In this document: positions 29,015 through 39,108 of the stretch, one piece after another
Layout: the number at the start of each line of letters is the position of its first letter
How positions within the stretch are numbered: the stretch's first letter is position 1
Notes under the pieces: generated by a model
What the model was told of the DNA's origin: nothing
The model's database searches: none
Seen by the model: the letters and a program-made list of their open reading frames with translations, nothing else
Made by a program: the position numbers and the translations under genes
Assembly (NCBI RefSeq): GCF_000347035.1
Contig: NZ_ANIJ01000015.1
Span: forward strand, 248,001-312,000
Source of the DNA: Leptospira sp. B5-022
GTDB lineage: Bacteria; Spirochaetota; Leptospiria; Leptospirales; Leptospiraceae
DNA length: 64,000 bases
Direction of reading: 5' to 3'

Positions 29015-29920
29015 ATGAATTTGTCAAAGGATAAAACCCTCGACCTAGTTACCCGATGCGGGGAAGGAGACGAGGCCGCTCTCAAGTTATTCTTCGAGTC
29101 CTATTCCGAAGATATTTACAATTTTCCGATGAAGATTTTCCACCTCAGTGAAGATGATGCCGGAGACTTCTTCTTATACGCGTTCGAAAGATTGAAAACC
29201 GGAGCTAGATTTTCCAGCTTCAAAGGTAAATCAAGTTTTAGAACATGGTTTTATTCCGTTCTACGTAATATGCTCATCGATTGGCAAAGAACCAAGAGAG
29301 AGCTAAAGATGACCAACCTTGGAAAGGTCAATAAAGAAGGAAAAGAATACGCCACTATCGAAGACGAACCGGATCTTCGTCCGGATTTAGTGGAAGAAGC
29401 CCAGGAGCTTACCAAACATTTCCACCAAGTTTTAGGGGATATTGGAGTTGAGAAGAGGGTAATTTTCAAACTTTCATATATATATTATCTTAACCTCGAC
29501 GAAGGGGAGATCCAATTCCTAGTCGAAAAAACGAATCTAAGTGTAGAGGATTTAAAAAAGAAAATTTTAGGTCTTCGCTCCGAACTTTCCAAGCGGGAAG
29601 AAGAGAATATCCGTATGGAAGATAAGATTACGTCTCTATATTTAAATATTCTGGAATTGAAAGAAAAGCAGACGGCAACTGTTAAAAAAGCCCCTTTACT
29701 TCCTCAAGAAATAGATAAAACTTCCCAAGCTCTAAAGAAGAAATACGAACAACGGAAAAAACTCTTAGAAAAGCGCAAAAAAGGCCATTTCCTTGCAAGA
29801 ACCCCGTACAGAGAGGTTGCAGACCTTTTAGGGATAACCGAGGGAAATGTGAGCGTTACATTACTCAGATTGATCGAAAAAATACAAAAAAAACTCAAAT
29901 TTTCCGAATTGTCCGAGTAG
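29015..29920 (+). CDS. ECF-like sigma factor with long inter-domain insert
   Basis: Protein of 301 residues, about 100 longer than a usual ECF sigma factor. Region 2 spans about residues 8-92 ([20 protein letters not shown] and DWQRTKRE match the -10-binding part). Region 4 lies at about 255-295 ([20 protein letters not shown], then [14 protein letters not shown]), a helix-turn-helix for -35 recognition. Between them is about 150 residues of charged, coiled-coil-like sequence ([36 protein letters not shown] type). It is the first gene of a four-gene operon with an unknown protein, a CHAT protease and a Cys-rich protein, and likely controls that operon or is controlled by the protease. Confidence 0.75.
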   Translation: MNLSKDKTLDLVTRCGEGDEAALKLFFESYSEDIYNFPMKIFHLSEDDAGDFFLYAFERLKTGARFSSFKGKSSFRTWFYSVLRNMLIDWQRTKRELKMTNLGKVNKEGKEYATIEDEPDLRPDLVEEAQELTKHFHQVLGDIGVEKRVIFKLSYIYYLNLDEGEIQFLVEKTNLSVEDLKKKILGLRSELSKREEENIRMEDKITSLYLNILELKEKQTATVKKAPLLPQEIDKTSQALKKKYEQRKKLLEKRKKGHFLARTPYREVADLLGITEGNVSVTLLRLIEKIQKKLKFSELSE

Positions 29921-29959
29921 AAAGAATCGTCATAAAACCTATTGGAGAATCTTACTCAA

Positions 29960-30700
29960 ATGGAATCCAACCACGAAAACCCGGTGTCAGAAATCATCCA
30001 GTCACTATTCGAAGGGAAACCAGAAATACTGACTAAACTAGAAAAAGACGCCGAATTACAAAACGAACTTATTAGAATGGAAGAAGCGCTCCAGGCTAGC
30101 CTAAAGGCTGCCGGTGAGTCCTACTTCGATTCAGCTTCACGTAAACATTCTTTCCAATCCTTCCAGGAGGATCTGGATCTGAATAAGGCCGAACTAAACG
30201 AAGGATGGCAAGCGAAACCGTTTCCTGAATATCTGAAAAGATATGTGGAAATGGAATTAGCCCGTAAGGCACAAGGAAAAGAGTCCATCGTAGTTAAATT
30301 AGGAAAATCCGGAGCACAACTTTTCGGAAGCCTGATTGAAACTCTTCAAATCAACACTCGTGTAGATTATGCGCCTGCTATGCGTTCCGCAGTAGCAAAA
30401 TCGCCGTCTTCTTCCGAGTTCATCGTTTTTGAAGAAAAAATGGATAAGGACTGCAAGTTCACTTACCAAGTCGTACAAGAAACCGACGAAACCGCTTACT
30501 TAAGTGTCAAAATCGAATGTCCAAGACCGGAAGATTTCCAAAGAGTAAATCTTTCTAAGGACGGAAGATTCATACTTTCCAACCAATTCAATTCCGAAGG
30601 GATCACTAATTTCTCCGGACTGAGAGAAGGAAAGTACACAGTGGAGTTTCAGGGAAAAGACTTGTCTAAATCCATAGATCTCTTTATCCTTTTGGATTAA
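29960..30700 (+). CDS. Protein of unknown function between sigma factor and CHAT protease
   Basis: Protein of 246 residues from the ATG at 29960, which has GGAG 12 bases upstream; a TTG 6 codons earlier is the alternative. The N-terminal 70 residues are acidic and helical. Residues about 80-130 ([20 protein letters not shown], then [18 protein letters not shown]) are basic and amphipathic but contain no full membrane helix. The C-terminal 100 residues form a beta-sandwich-like domain ending [20 protein letters not shown], similar in shape to Fn3/carboxypeptidase regulatory-like folds. It lies 39 bases after the sigma gene and 74 bases before the CHAT gene. By position it is a candidate anti-sigma factor or protease substrate; this is inference. 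Confidence 0.55.
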   Translation: MESNHENPVSEIIQSLFEGKPEILTKLEKDAELQNELIRMEEALQASLKAAGESYFDSASRKHSFQSFQEDLDLNKAELNEGWQAKPFPEYLKRYVEMELARKAQGKESIVVKLGKSGAQLFGSLIETLQINTRVDYAPAMRSAVAKSPSSSEFIVFEEKMDKDCKFTYQVVQETDETAYLSVKIECPRPEDFQRVNLSKDGRFILSNQFNSEGITNFSGLREGKYTVEFQGKDLSKSIDLFILLD

Positions 30701-30774
30701 GAGCGTTGTAATCAGTTTCCTTCCTGCGCTTATGTCACGGCAAGGGAACTTTTTAGGCGCAGTTTTTAGATCCA

Positions 30775-32613
30775 ATGCTGAACCTAATCATAGACAGAGT
30801 CGGTGCCGTAAACGTATTCAATATTCTAGATAGTTCCGGCAGCGGATCCGAATCGCATCTTCAGTCCACGATGGACGAAGATCTAATCCTAGAATATATT
30901 AAGGAAATTGAAAACTTAGTCCGAGTCTCCGTCGCGATCCACCAAAAATCGGCACAAACTCCGACATTAGAAACAGACATTCTTCATGATCTAAAGATCC
31001 TGGGAGAGACTTTTTACGATCAGTTCTTTCCTGCAGCTATCCAAGAAAAACTCAGACTTACTACGGAAAAATACCTTCACTTTAATATAGACCCTAAATT
31101 AGGAGTGATCCCGTGGGAACTCCTACATGACGGTACCTGTTTTCTTTCCGATAAATTCTATATAGGAAAAACGGTACGAGGAGAATCCTCCGGCGGTGCC
31201 TTCAAAGAAAAGGAGAAGCTCCGAATGCTCATAATCGCCGATCCGACTGAGGATCTAGAATGGGCCCAAAAAGAAGGAGAGCAGATTTTCCGCGTTCTAA
31301 GTGAGAAGGTGCCTAGCTCCAGATTAGAGATTGAATTTATAGGCGGACGACAAGTTACTAAATTAAAACTTCTTTCTCTCATAAAAGGAAAGAATATCAT
31401 CCATTATTCAGGACATTTGTATTTTTCCGATGATCCATTGGAAAACGGATGGCTGATCTCCGAGGGAAAGATCCTAAAAGCAAGAGAGATTAAAAACTCG
31501 GGATTTAATACCGATATGGTATTTTCAAACTCTTGCCAATCCAACAAAAGCACCACTAGAAATCTGAACGCAGATCTGATGAATAATTTTGCGGGCTCCT
31601 TTTTGATGTCCGGGATCAAAAGTTTTATCGGGACCAACTGGGAAATCGCGGATAATCAGAATACGATCGACTTCACGATCCAATTTTATACGAATTTATT
31701 CGCGGATAAAAGTATAGGCGAGTCCTTGTATTTAGCAAAGGAACATGCCAGAAGGAACTACGATCCGAGCGATCTGACTTGGACTAACTACAGTCTTCAT
31801 GGACAACCGATCATCAGAGTTGTCTCCGATCCTACAAAAGGAAAACCTGTCCATAAGATCATTAATCCTTCTTTAATATTCAAATTTTATCCGAACCCGA
31901 TCGCGGCGTCTTATTACAAATTCACTGAAAAACAAAAAGAAGAATCACTCACTTCCTATCAGTTAATGGAACATTTGATCTTCGCTTTCGAGGAATTTTC
32001 CAAGGTGATCGGAGGGATCCTTTTCAGCGACCACCAGAATCACTCTTTAGGAAAATATATCCCGAACAATCCGGACGACGCGTATAATACGGAGAGATGG
32101 TGGGAACTGATGTTCCAATGCCTTCATGATTTCAGAAAACTGGAGATCACTCCTGTCGTTACGGACCTTCCTGAAATACTTTTTGCAAACAAGGATACGA
32201 TCTCGAAGATGATCCAATGGATCGATCTGTATTCCAAAGGACAGATCCAACCCGAGTCAGCGGACGGATATCTGATCACATTCCAGTATTATTTTGAAAA
32301 CCTTCTAACGGAGTTGGAAGAATTGGAAAGGATCAGCATCTTCTTAGTTTCTACTAACTCGAACAATCATCTATTCTTCCGCGGTATAAAGCCCGAATCT
32401 TCCTTAGTCGCTGCTCCAATGATCAAACAGGATTTTATAGGAGAACAGATCGAAAAGTATAGAGGAAAGGTAATCGTTTTCCATGAAGATAGACTGCAGA
32501 TCTTCCCTCTGAACTGTAATATTGTAGAAAATCCAGCGACGAAAGAATTAGAACTCGCGTTCTTAGGATTTCTTCCTTCTAAACCCGGGAATCTGCCTCA
32601 CGGCGGTTTATAA
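30775..32613 (+). CDS. CHAT-domain (caspase-like) protease
   Basis: Protein of 612 residues. The CHAT domain spans about residues 95-350: [10 protein letters not shown] is its typical entry motif, [11 protein letters not shown] carries the catalytic His214, and MVFSNSCQS the catalytic Cys254. [20 protein letters not shown] and [10 protein letters not shown] are the closing CHAT motifs. The dyad is intact, so proteolytic activity is expected. No TPR or WD repeats are present. The N-terminal 90 residues and the C-terminal 260 residues match nothing I recognise. The gene follows the sigma factor and unknown protein, and its TAA is directly followed by the GTG start of the Cys-rich gene. CHAT proteases commonly cut one specific partner; the 246-residue neighbour is the obvious candidate. 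Confidence 0.8.
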   Translation: MLNLIIDRVGAVNVFNILDSSGSGSESHLQSTMDEDLILEYIKEIENLVRVSVAIHQKSAQTPTLETDILHDLKILGETFYDQFFPAAIQEKLRLTTEKYLHFNIDPKLGVIPWELLHDGTCFLSDKFYIGKTVRGESSGGAFKEKEKLRMLIIADPTEDLEWAQKEGEQIFRVLSEKVPSSRLEIEFIGGRQVTKLKLLSLIKGKNIIHYSGHLYFSDDPLENGWLISEGKILKAREIKNSGFNTDMVFSNSCQSNKSTTRNLNADLMNNFAGSFLMSGIKSFIGTNWEIADNQNTIDFTIQFYTNLFADKSIGESLYLAKEHARRNYDPSDLTWTNYSLHGQPIIRVVSDPTKGKPVHKIINPSLIFKFYPNPIAASYYKFTEKQKEESLTSYQLMEHLIFAFEEFSKVIGGILFSDHQNHSLGKYIPNNPDDAYNTERWWELMFQCLHDFRKLEITPVVTDLPEILFANKDTISKMIQWIDLYSKGQIQPESADGYLITFQYYFENLLTELEELERISIFLVSTNSNNHLFFRGIKPESSLVAAPMIKQDFIGEQIEKYRGKVIVFHEDRLQIFPLNCNIVENPATKELELAFLGFLPSKPGNLPHGGL

Positions 32614-33330
32614 GTGGGTCTTTGCCAACCCTCCGCAGACGTTCCTTTTTCCTGCGGGGCCTGCTGCGGATTATTCAATCTAGAATTAAAACCCGACCAA
32701 TTCAGGACTCTCCTAAAAGAAAGGACCGAGATTTTCAAAGGATCAGTGGACTTCTCCAAACCTTATACGATGGCGGAATTCAGAAAGATAAGAGAAGAAG
32801 CGGAAAAAAATTTTGTTAAGAAAGATCCTCTCACCTACAACTGTCCTTTTTTAGGAATGCTTATGGAAGAAGTAAACGGACATTCTCCTGAGACCAAGGT
32901 CAGAAGTAGGATCGGTTGTATGATCCATCCGGTTTATACGGGAGATCCACGTAGCCAGAATTATTCCTTTTATGGAGCATCGATCTGCCAAGCCTACGAT
33001 TGTAGGAACAAAGAAAGGAGTTTCGCGGATGAATGGGAAAGTGTATTCTCCGAATTTTCCGATGATTCTTTTTCTTATTCGGCCCTTTCTTCGGATTATA
33101 GAAGTATAGATCTGATAGAAGGTTATCTAACCGAAAAAGGGATCCCTTCTTCCGAATGGTTTACTAACTTTAGGGAGACTATTATAAAGATCCTGAAGAT
33201 CAAATTCGAACAAAATATCTCCTTGTGGAATACTTCTTTCGAACTGGATATGGAAAGCCCGCCTCCGATCCCATATAAGGAAAGATTAGCGAAATGGTTG
33301 GGCCTGGAATCGGATGATCCCAGGCTTTAA
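32614..33330 (+). CDS. YkgJ-like Cys-rich metal-binding protein
   Basis: Protein of 238 residues with a GTG start immediately after the stop of the CHAT gene, so translation is coupled. The N-terminus has FSCGACCGLF, matching the F-x-C-x-x-C-C pattern of the YkgJ/UPF0153 zinc- or iron-cluster family. Further cysteines occur in NCPFLG, IGCMIHP and SICQAYDC, giving at least eight in the first 135 residues. The C-terminal 100 residues are helical and lack Cys. A metal or Fe-S cofactor is likely. As the last gene of the sigma-CHAT operon it might be a redox or metal sensor; that role is inferred only from context. Confidence 0.65.
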   Translation: MGLCQPSADVPFSCGACCGLFNLELKPDQFRTLLKERTEIFKGSVDFSKPYTMAEFRKIREEAEKNFVKKDPLTYNCPFLGMLMEEVNGHSPETKVRSRIGCMIHPVYTGDPRSQNYSFYGASICQAYDCRNKERSFADEWESVFSEFSDDSFSYSALSSDYRSIDLIEGYLTEKGIPSSEWFTNFRETIIKILKIKFEQNISLWNTSFELDMESPPPIPYKERLAKWLGLESDDPRL

Positions 33331-33391
33331 TATATTTTGAAAATCGATTTGGATTGGTGAGGAAGATTAAAAACGAAATATAGTAAGATTC

Positions 33392-33658
33392 TCAGTCCTT
33401 AGAGTTTTTCTTACCGAATTCTTTTTTTGCTTCTTCTACTTTAGAGTTCACTTGGCCGGCTAGTCCTTCCACGGAACGTAATGCGTCTTCGATATATTTT
33501 CTAAGATTATTTGCAACTTCGCTTTGGTCTTGAGAACCTTTTGCGGAGAGTTCTTTAAATTCTTTTTCCACTTTTAAAAGAATACTGTCCGCTTGTTCTC
33601 TCAGGGTTTTTGCCGCTCCGATCGCGAAATTCAGTGCTTCTTTGATTTCCTTTTCCAT
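33392..33658 (-). CDS. Phasin-like helical protein
   Basis: Protein of 88 residues from the ATG at 33658, preceded by AGGGA. The sequence is almost entirely amphipathic helix (EALNFAIGAAKTLREQADSI, YIEDALRSVEGLAGQVNSKV) with a Lys/Glu-rich end. This resembles phasins, which coat polyhydroxyalkanoate granules, and similar small coiled-coil proteins. It is convergent with the sigma-CHAT operon and lies downstream of the pckA terminator, so it is a separate unit. Short helical proteins match many families by composition, so the phasin label is tentative. Confidence 0.5.
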   Translation of the reverse strand: MEKEIKEALNFAIGAAKTLREQADSILLKVEKEFKELSAKGSQDQSEVANNLRKYIEDALRSVEGLAGQVNSKVEEAKKEFGKKNSKD

Positions 33659-33738
33659 GCTTTTGATCCCTATATATTCTATGATGATTATGCGCCGCAC
33701 AACGGTTTGTCAACAACTTCCCGAAACACCGCGGGCAT

Positions 33739-33771
33739 AAAAAAGGAGTAAGGGGAAAACCCACTTACTCC
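33739..33771 (-). terminator. Rho-independent terminator of pckA
   Basis: On the minus strand GGAGTAAG (33771-33764) pairs with CTTACTCC (33752-33745), extended by a GGG/CCC pair (33762-33760 with 33755-33753) across a single-base bulge and a 4-base loop. A run of six T follows at 33744-33739. It lies 30 bases after the pckA stop codon. Confidence 0.85.
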
Positions 33772-33800
33772 TCCGGACAAAATCCGACTTCTTAAAGATC

Positions 33801-35399
33801 TTAGCCTAACTGAGGTCCAAACGCTGTGAAGTCGAAGTCTTTGGAACCTTCTACATATTTTTTGAAGTTCTCAATAAACATGCCGGCAAGCTTTCTAGAA
33901 GACTCGTCATAAGCAGCTTTATCAGCCCAAGCCTCACGAGGATCCAGAATAGCGCTATCCACACCTTCTACGGTTTTAGGATATTCTACTTGGAAGATCG
34001 GATGTTTTACAAACTGAGACTTGTCGATGTTTCCGTTCATGATCTCGTCGATAATTTTACGGGTAGAAGGAAGATTCATCCTCTTACCTGTTCCGTAAGC
34101 TCCGCCAACAAGTCCTGTGTTCATCATGTATGCGCGAACGTTATGTTTACGCATCTTCTCTCCCAACAACTTAGCATAAACGGTTGGGTGTAGTGTCATG
34201 AACGCAGCTCCGAAACAAGCCGAGAAGGTAGCGGTAGGTTCTTTAACACCTCTTTCAGTTCCTGCAACTTTCGCAGTGTAACCGGAAAGGAAGTGATACA
34301 TCGCTTGTTCGATAGACAAACGAGAGACAGGAGGGAGAACTCCGAATGCATCGTAAGTCAAGAAGATGATCACTTTAGGGTGGCCACCTTTGGAAGGAAC
34401 TTGGATGTTTTTGATGTGGTAGATCGGGTAGGAAACTCTGGTATTTTCGGTTTTAGCGGCGGAAGTATAATCTACAACTTTCGTTTTTTCGTCGTAAACC
34501 ACGTTCTCTAAAAGAGCGTCTCTTTTAATCGCTTCGAAAATTTCAGGCTCCGTTTTAGGATCTAGGTTGATCACTTTCGCGTAACAACCGCCTTCGATAT
34601 TAAAAATTCCGTTATCGTCCCAGCCGTGCTCATCGTCTCCGATCAGTTTACGGTTCGGGTCAGTGGAAAGAGTAGTCTTACCCGTTCCGGAAAGCCCGAA
34701 AAACAGCGCGGTGTCTCCGTCTTTGTTCCCTATATTCGCGGAACAGTGCATGGAAACGATTCCCTGCAACGGTAACTTATAGTTCATTACGGAGAAGATA
34801 CCTTTTTTCATTTCTCCGCCGTATTCAGTCCCGCCGATAATGCAGAGTTTTTTTGCCAGGTTGAAGATTACGAATACTTCCGAGTTCAGGCCATGCTCTT
34901 TGTATTTTTCGTTCTTCACTCCGCAAGCGTTGATGATAGTGAATTCAGGAAGAAGATTTGCTAACTCTTCCTTGGTTGGACGAATGAACATGTTAGTACA
35001 GAAATGGTGCTGCCAAGCTTTTTCGGAAACTACACGAAGACCGATCCTGGTCTCAGGGTTTGCTCCTGCGTATCCGTCGAATACATAGAGTTTTTTTCCG
35101 CTCAGGTAATTTACACATTTCTGATAAAGCTCTTCGAAAACCGCTTCGGAGGCTTTAAAGTTGATATGACCCCACCAGATATTCTTGTTAGAAGAAGGTT
35201 CGTCTACGAAGTACTTATCTTTTGGAGAACGTCCGGTAAAAATACCGGTATCCACCATCATGGTTCCGTTAGAGGAAAGGACCGTTTCCCCGTTATTCTT
35301 TTCGTGTTCGAAAATTTCGTCGTATGAAAGGTTATGGAAGACTTCGGAGGGCTCTATACCGAGCTCCTTCAGTCCCTTCACTTGCGTCTGGGCCTGCAT
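33801..35399 (-). CDS. pckA: Phosphoenolpyruvate carboxykinase (ATP)
   Basis: Protein of 532 residues from the ATG at 35399, which has AAGGAG seven bases upstream; a start 10 codons earlier lacks this. The enzyme converts oxaloacetate and ATP to phosphoenolpyruvate and CO2, the entry step of gluconeogenesis. [16 protein letters not shown] is the kinase-1a (Walker A) loop and LIGDDEHGW the metal-binding kinase-2 motif. GRSPKDKY and MHCSANIG are also conserved. It is the ATP-dependent family by length and motifs. It is monocistronic with its own terminator. It fits the physiology of an organism living on fatty acids, in line with the beta-oxidation genes at 53.6-56.2 kb. Confidence 0.95.
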   Translation of the reverse strand: MQAQTQVKGLKELGIEPSEVFHNLSYDEIFEHEKNNGETVLSSNGTMMVDTGIFTGRSPKDKYFVDEPSSNKNIWWGHINFKASEAVFEELYQKCVNYLSGKKLYVFDGYAGANPETRIGLRVVSEKAWQHHFCTNMFIRPTKEELANLLPEFTIINACGVKNEKYKEHGLNSEVFVIFNLAKKLCIIGGTEYGGEMKKGIFSVMNYKLPLQGIVSMHCSANIGNKDGDTALFFGLSGTGKTTLSTDPNRKLIGDDEHGWDDNGIFNIEGGCYAKVINLDPKTEPEIFEAIKRDALLENVVYDEKTKVVDYTSAAKTENTRVSYPIYHIKNIQVPSKGGHPKVIIFLTYDAFGVLPPVSRLSIEQAMYHFLSGYTAKVAGTERGVKEPTATFSACFGAAFMTLHPTVYAKLLGEKMRKHNVRAYMMNTGLVGGAYGTGKRMNLPSTRKIIDEIMNGNIDKSQFVKHPIFQVEYPKTVEGVDSAILDPREAWADKAAYDESSRKLAGMFIENFKKYVEGSKDFDFTAFGPQLG

Positions 35400-35524
35400 T
35401 TGGCTCTCCTTATTGAGATCGTATTTCAATTTTTTTTCGGGTCAGGATACCGTCAATTCGGAACCGGGTCGAATTTTGAGGCAATTCCTAAATACGACCC
35501 GCATTCTGTCTCTTTAGCGACCGC

Positions 35525-36793
35525 TTATTGCTGTTGTTGCTGCTGATCTTGGAAATCTTTACGATTCCCGAAATCTTCACCTCTACTCTCGTTGCGATCG
35601 CCTCTTTCTTGGTAATTACCGCGGTTCTGGTTTTTGTTTTGGTAATCTTTACGATTCCCTCTTTCCTCGTTTCCTCGGTCCCCACGATCGTATCTGTTTC
35701 CACGATCTTCTCCGCCACGATCGCCTTTACCGCGATTTTCTTTTTCGGGAGCTCTCTCGCCTTTATCGAAGCTACCGCCACCACCGTTTCCGTTAGCCTT
35801 GGTGAAGATCATTTTTCCGGCAGCAGTCTGGATGATAGAAGTGACAGTAACCTTCACTTCTTTGCCGACTAGGTGTCCGCCGTTCTCGATCACTACCATT
35901 GTTCCGTCTTCTAGATAGCCGATACCTTGGTTTTCGTCTTTTCCTTCTTTGATGACTTGGATAGCCAATTCTTCTCCAGGAAGAACGACAGGTTTTAATG
36001 CGTTTGCCAAAGTGTTCAAGTTCAGGACTTTTACTCCTTGGAGTTCCGCGACTTTGTTCAGGTTAAAGTCGTTGGTCACAATCTTTCCCCCGGTGTCTCT
36101 AGCAAGTTTGATCAACTTAGCGTCCACTTCTCTAGTGTCCGAATAATCTTTGTATGTGATCTTAACTTCGATGGAACCTTTTCTTTGGAGTTTGTTCAAC
36201 ATCTCCAAACCGCGACGTCCTCTGGCTCTTTTGATCGGATCGGAAGAATCGCTGATAAGCTGGATCTCTCTTAACACGAAGTTAGGCAGAATGAGAGGAC
36301 CATCGATAAAATGTGTATCAGCAATATCTAATATTCTTCCGTCGATCACGACAGAAGTATCCAAAATTTTGTCCCGTACTTCGTCTTTGCCGATGGAAGC
36401 CACGCCGAATGGATCTACTAGAGAAGTAGGTCCACCCCCGCCTCCGCCGAATATGGAAAGGCCGGGTTCTTTAGCGAATGACTTACCTGCTCTAGCTCCG
36501 AAAAGACCTAGGATCAGATACAATGCAAGATTCAATTCCTCAAAACGAATAATCGTTCCAATAAACCAAGCGAGTGCGAAGCCCAAAAGAGCACCCACTC
36601 CTACACAAAAAATAACGTCTCCGCGAAGTTTTGGAAATAGTTTAGTTTCACCGAACAAAAGTACGAGAGAAATTACGAGTACAAGCCCCGCACTGGAGCC
36701 TGAGAATACAAACTCTTGGGTTTGTTTTTGCGTCACAAAGAACGACACTAAGGAGAGTAGGACGGCCGTTAGACCTTTATAAAAATACGCCAT
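35525..36793 (-). CDS. YacL-type PIN/TRAM membrane protein with RG/Q-rich tail
   Basis: Protein of 422 residues. Four hydrophobic segments occupy about 5-105, then a Gly-rich spacer (GGGGGG). The PIN domain (about 140-255) begins [14 protein letters not shown] and has [19 protein letters not shown], so the acidic nuclease residues (D143, D150, D223, D240 region) look present. A TRAM RNA-binding domain follows (about 280-340). Up to here it matches YacL. The last 75 residues are unusual: a disordered tail full of RGD, RGN, NRK and ED repeats ending in seven consecutive Gln. PIN domains cut RNA; the tail suggests extra RNA or protein binding. It lies upstream of pckA but as a separate unit. Confidence 0.75.
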   Translation of the reverse strand: MAYFYKGLTAVLLSLVSFFVTQKQTQEFVFSGSSAGLVLVISLVLLFGETKLFPKLRGDVIFCVGVGALLGFALAWFIGTIIRFEELNLALYLILGLFGARAGKSFAKEPGLSIFGGGGGGPTSLVDPFGVASIGKDEVRDKILDTSVVIDGRILDIADTHFIDGPLILPNFVLREIQLISDSSDPIKRARGRRGLEMLNKLQRKGSIEVKITYKDYSDTREVDAKLIKLARDTGGKIVTNDFNLNKVAELQGVKVLNLNTLANALKPVVLPGEELAIQVIKEGKDENQGIGYLEDGTMVVIENGGHLVGKEVKVTVTSIIQTAAGKMIFTKANGNGGGGSFDKGERAPEKENRGKGDRGGEDRGNRYDRGDRGNEERGNRKDYQNKNQNRGNYQERGDRNESRGEDFGNRKDFQDQQQQQQ

Positions 36794-36834
36794 AACTCAA
36801 ATCCTTTGATAATAGATTCGAGTTTTATCGGAAA

Positions 36835-37398
36835 TTATTCTTCGTCTATGTCGACTGCTGCCACGGGAACTCTTTCTCCCGGAGCGAATGTACTAGCTAG
36901 AACATCTGACACGAGATTCCCTGCTTCTTCTTGGGAAACTCCTTTGCTTAGGGCGACTTCCATCTTAACTAGATTGTACGCGCTTTCGTACAATTTACGT
37001 TCCATGATGGACAGTTCTTTACCGTTTGCCCTGCGGAATAAATTCCTGCACACATCCGCCACTTCGAAGATCGATCCGGACTTTATTTTGTTCAGGTTGT
37101 TTTGGTACCTGATCTTCCAGTCCTCCTCAGTATCGACCTCGTCTTTCTTGAGTAGATTGATGACTTTTTTAATATCCTTCTTGTCGATAATGGGTCGAAT
37201 TCCGACCTGCTTTGCTTTATCGACCGGGATCATCACCTTCATCTTGCTACCCTGGATTTCCATTACGTAGCACTCTTTTTTCTTTCCCAGGATAACCTTT
37301 TTAGCGATTTCGGTGATTTCACCTACCCCGTGGATCGGATATACGACGTAGTCGCCTACGCCATGATCGTAGCCAGATTGTTTCTTTTTGCCAGCCAA
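36835..37398 (-). CDS. CarD/CdnL-family transcription regulator
   Basis: Protein of 187 residues. [20 protein letters not shown] (about 13-32) is the start of the CarD RNA-polymerase-interacting (Tudor-like) domain, running to about residue 75 and including [19 protein letters not shown]. The C-terminal half (80-165) is helical, the DNA-binding part of CdnL/CarD, with [20 protein letters not shown] as its conserved segment. Such proteins stabilise open complexes at housekeeping promoters through contact with the RNA polymerase beta subunit. It is followed 41 bases later by the PIN/TRAM gene on the same strand, an order that may reflect co-transcription. Confidence 0.85.
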   Translation of the reverse strand: MAGKKKQSGYDHGVGDYVVYPIHGVGEITEIAKKVILGKKKECYVMEIQGSKMKVMIPVDKAKQVGIRPIIDKKDIKKVINLLKKDEVDTEEDWKIRYQNNLNKIKSGSIFEVADVCRNLFRRANGKELSIMERKLYESAYNLVKMEVALSKGVSQEEAGNLVSDVLASTFAPGERVPVAAVDIDEE

Positions 37399-37510
37399 TT
37401 AGTATTAAGACTTCCGTTAAAACTCTGCTCAAAAATATAGCAAATTTTGAGGCAAAGTCAAGGAAAAAATGAGTAAACGCTCAAGACTGAACTTTATCCG
37501 AAAATTCGGA

Positions 37511-38170
37511 TCAAAATTGAAGTTTGTGAATGGAAGTTTTGTGAAAAATCGGATCGTTCAGAGGACGAATGGATTCCAGAGCCTTGGTGGCTTCTTCTTT
37601 TCCGTAAAAATATCCTAGGAATAATTCTCCGTCTTTGGATCTGAAAAATCTTCCTTGGAACTCAGGTCTTGCTCTTAGCAATTTTTTTCCAATTTCCATC
37701 GCTTCTATCGAATCTTCGGTCGGGATAGATAGGAAATAATTTTCCTTATCCGATCTAGCGGGATATTTGAGTCCTGGATTCCGATTAGAAGTGGAGGAAG
37801 AGGAAGTTTCAGCAGATCGTTCGCTTGCGTTAGAATTCGTGTTTTCGGAGGAAGAATTTTCTCTCTCTTCCACCGATTGCTCGGTTCTTACGTTTTTCCC
37901 TGTATTATAAAAAGACTGAGTTTCGTTTTGAGCAAAGGCTTGCTCTTTCTGATCCAATCTGAGACCGACCACTACCCCACCCGTAAAAAGAGAAATAGCC
38001 CCTACTAAAACCAGAAAGATGGATCTTGAGCTCGGAAAAGAGCGGATGGGAGAATTTCCCCCTCTCACATGCTGGATGGTTTGCACGGTTGGGAAAGATT
38101 CACCCTGACGCGGAGCCGGTCCTCTGGTTCCGGATTGTCTCAGTCTTCTGGAATAATCTATATTTTGCAT
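37511..38170 (-). CDS. Single-pass membrane protein with SPOR-like C-terminus
   Basis: Protein of 219 residues. A basic cytoplasmic N-terminus (1-48) leads to one membrane helix (about 50-70, SIFLVLVGAISLFTGGVVVG). A long Ser/Glu/Asn-rich linker (80-140) follows, then a C-terminal domain of about 75 residues (ENYFLSIPTEDSIEAMEIGK, FFRSKDGELFLGYFYGKEEA) with the strand-helix-strand layout of SPOR peptidoglycan-binding domains. This is the usual form of divisome-associated SPOR proteins. The SPOR assignment is by pattern, not by a strict motif. It lies 112 bases upstream of carD and 93 bases from the cox terminator. Confidence 0.55.
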   Translation of the reverse strand: MQNIDYSRRLRQSGTRGPAPRQGESFPTVQTIQHVRGGNSPIRSFPSSRSIFLVLVGAISLFTGGVVVGLRLDQKEQAFAQNETQSFYNTGKNVRTEQSVEERENSSSENTNSNASERSAETSSSSTSNRNPGLKYPARSDKENYFLSIPTEDSIEAMEIGKKLLRARPEFQGRFFRSKDGELFLGYFYGKEEATKALESIRPLNDPIFHKTSIHKLQF

Positions 38171-38262
38171 ATTGTGTCCGGGAAAACTAGTCTCTTTTCA
38201 AATATCGGCAGGATTCGCCGTTTCTTTGCAGTTTTTTTGAGCCGGGTCTTGTGGAGAAAAAT

Positions 38263-38292
38263 AAAAAAGCCGGAGAAAAAACCCCGGCTTTT
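38263..38292 (-). terminator. Terminator of the cytochrome oxidase operon
   Basis: On the minus strand AAAAGCCGG (38292-38284), a 10-base loop and CCGGCTTTT (38273-38265) are followed by two further T (38264-38263), so the T-run has six. It lies 37 bases after the coxC stop codon and could also work in the other direction. Confidence 0.8.
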
Positions 38293-38328
38293 CGCAACGA
38301 TCTTTCAATCGCAGTTTTTGATTCTAAC

Positions 38329-39094
<766 letters not shown>

Positions 39095-39108
<14 letters not shown>

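Noticed and set aside
35488..35784. 98-codon frame on the minus strand within the tail of the PIN/TRAM gene
   Set aside because: It is an alternate frame of the repetitive RG/Q-rich coding sequence; low-complexity repeats keep several frames open.
36150..36782. 210-codon frame opposite the PIN/TRAM gene
   Set aside because: Antisense shadow of a clearly coding gene; no own signals.
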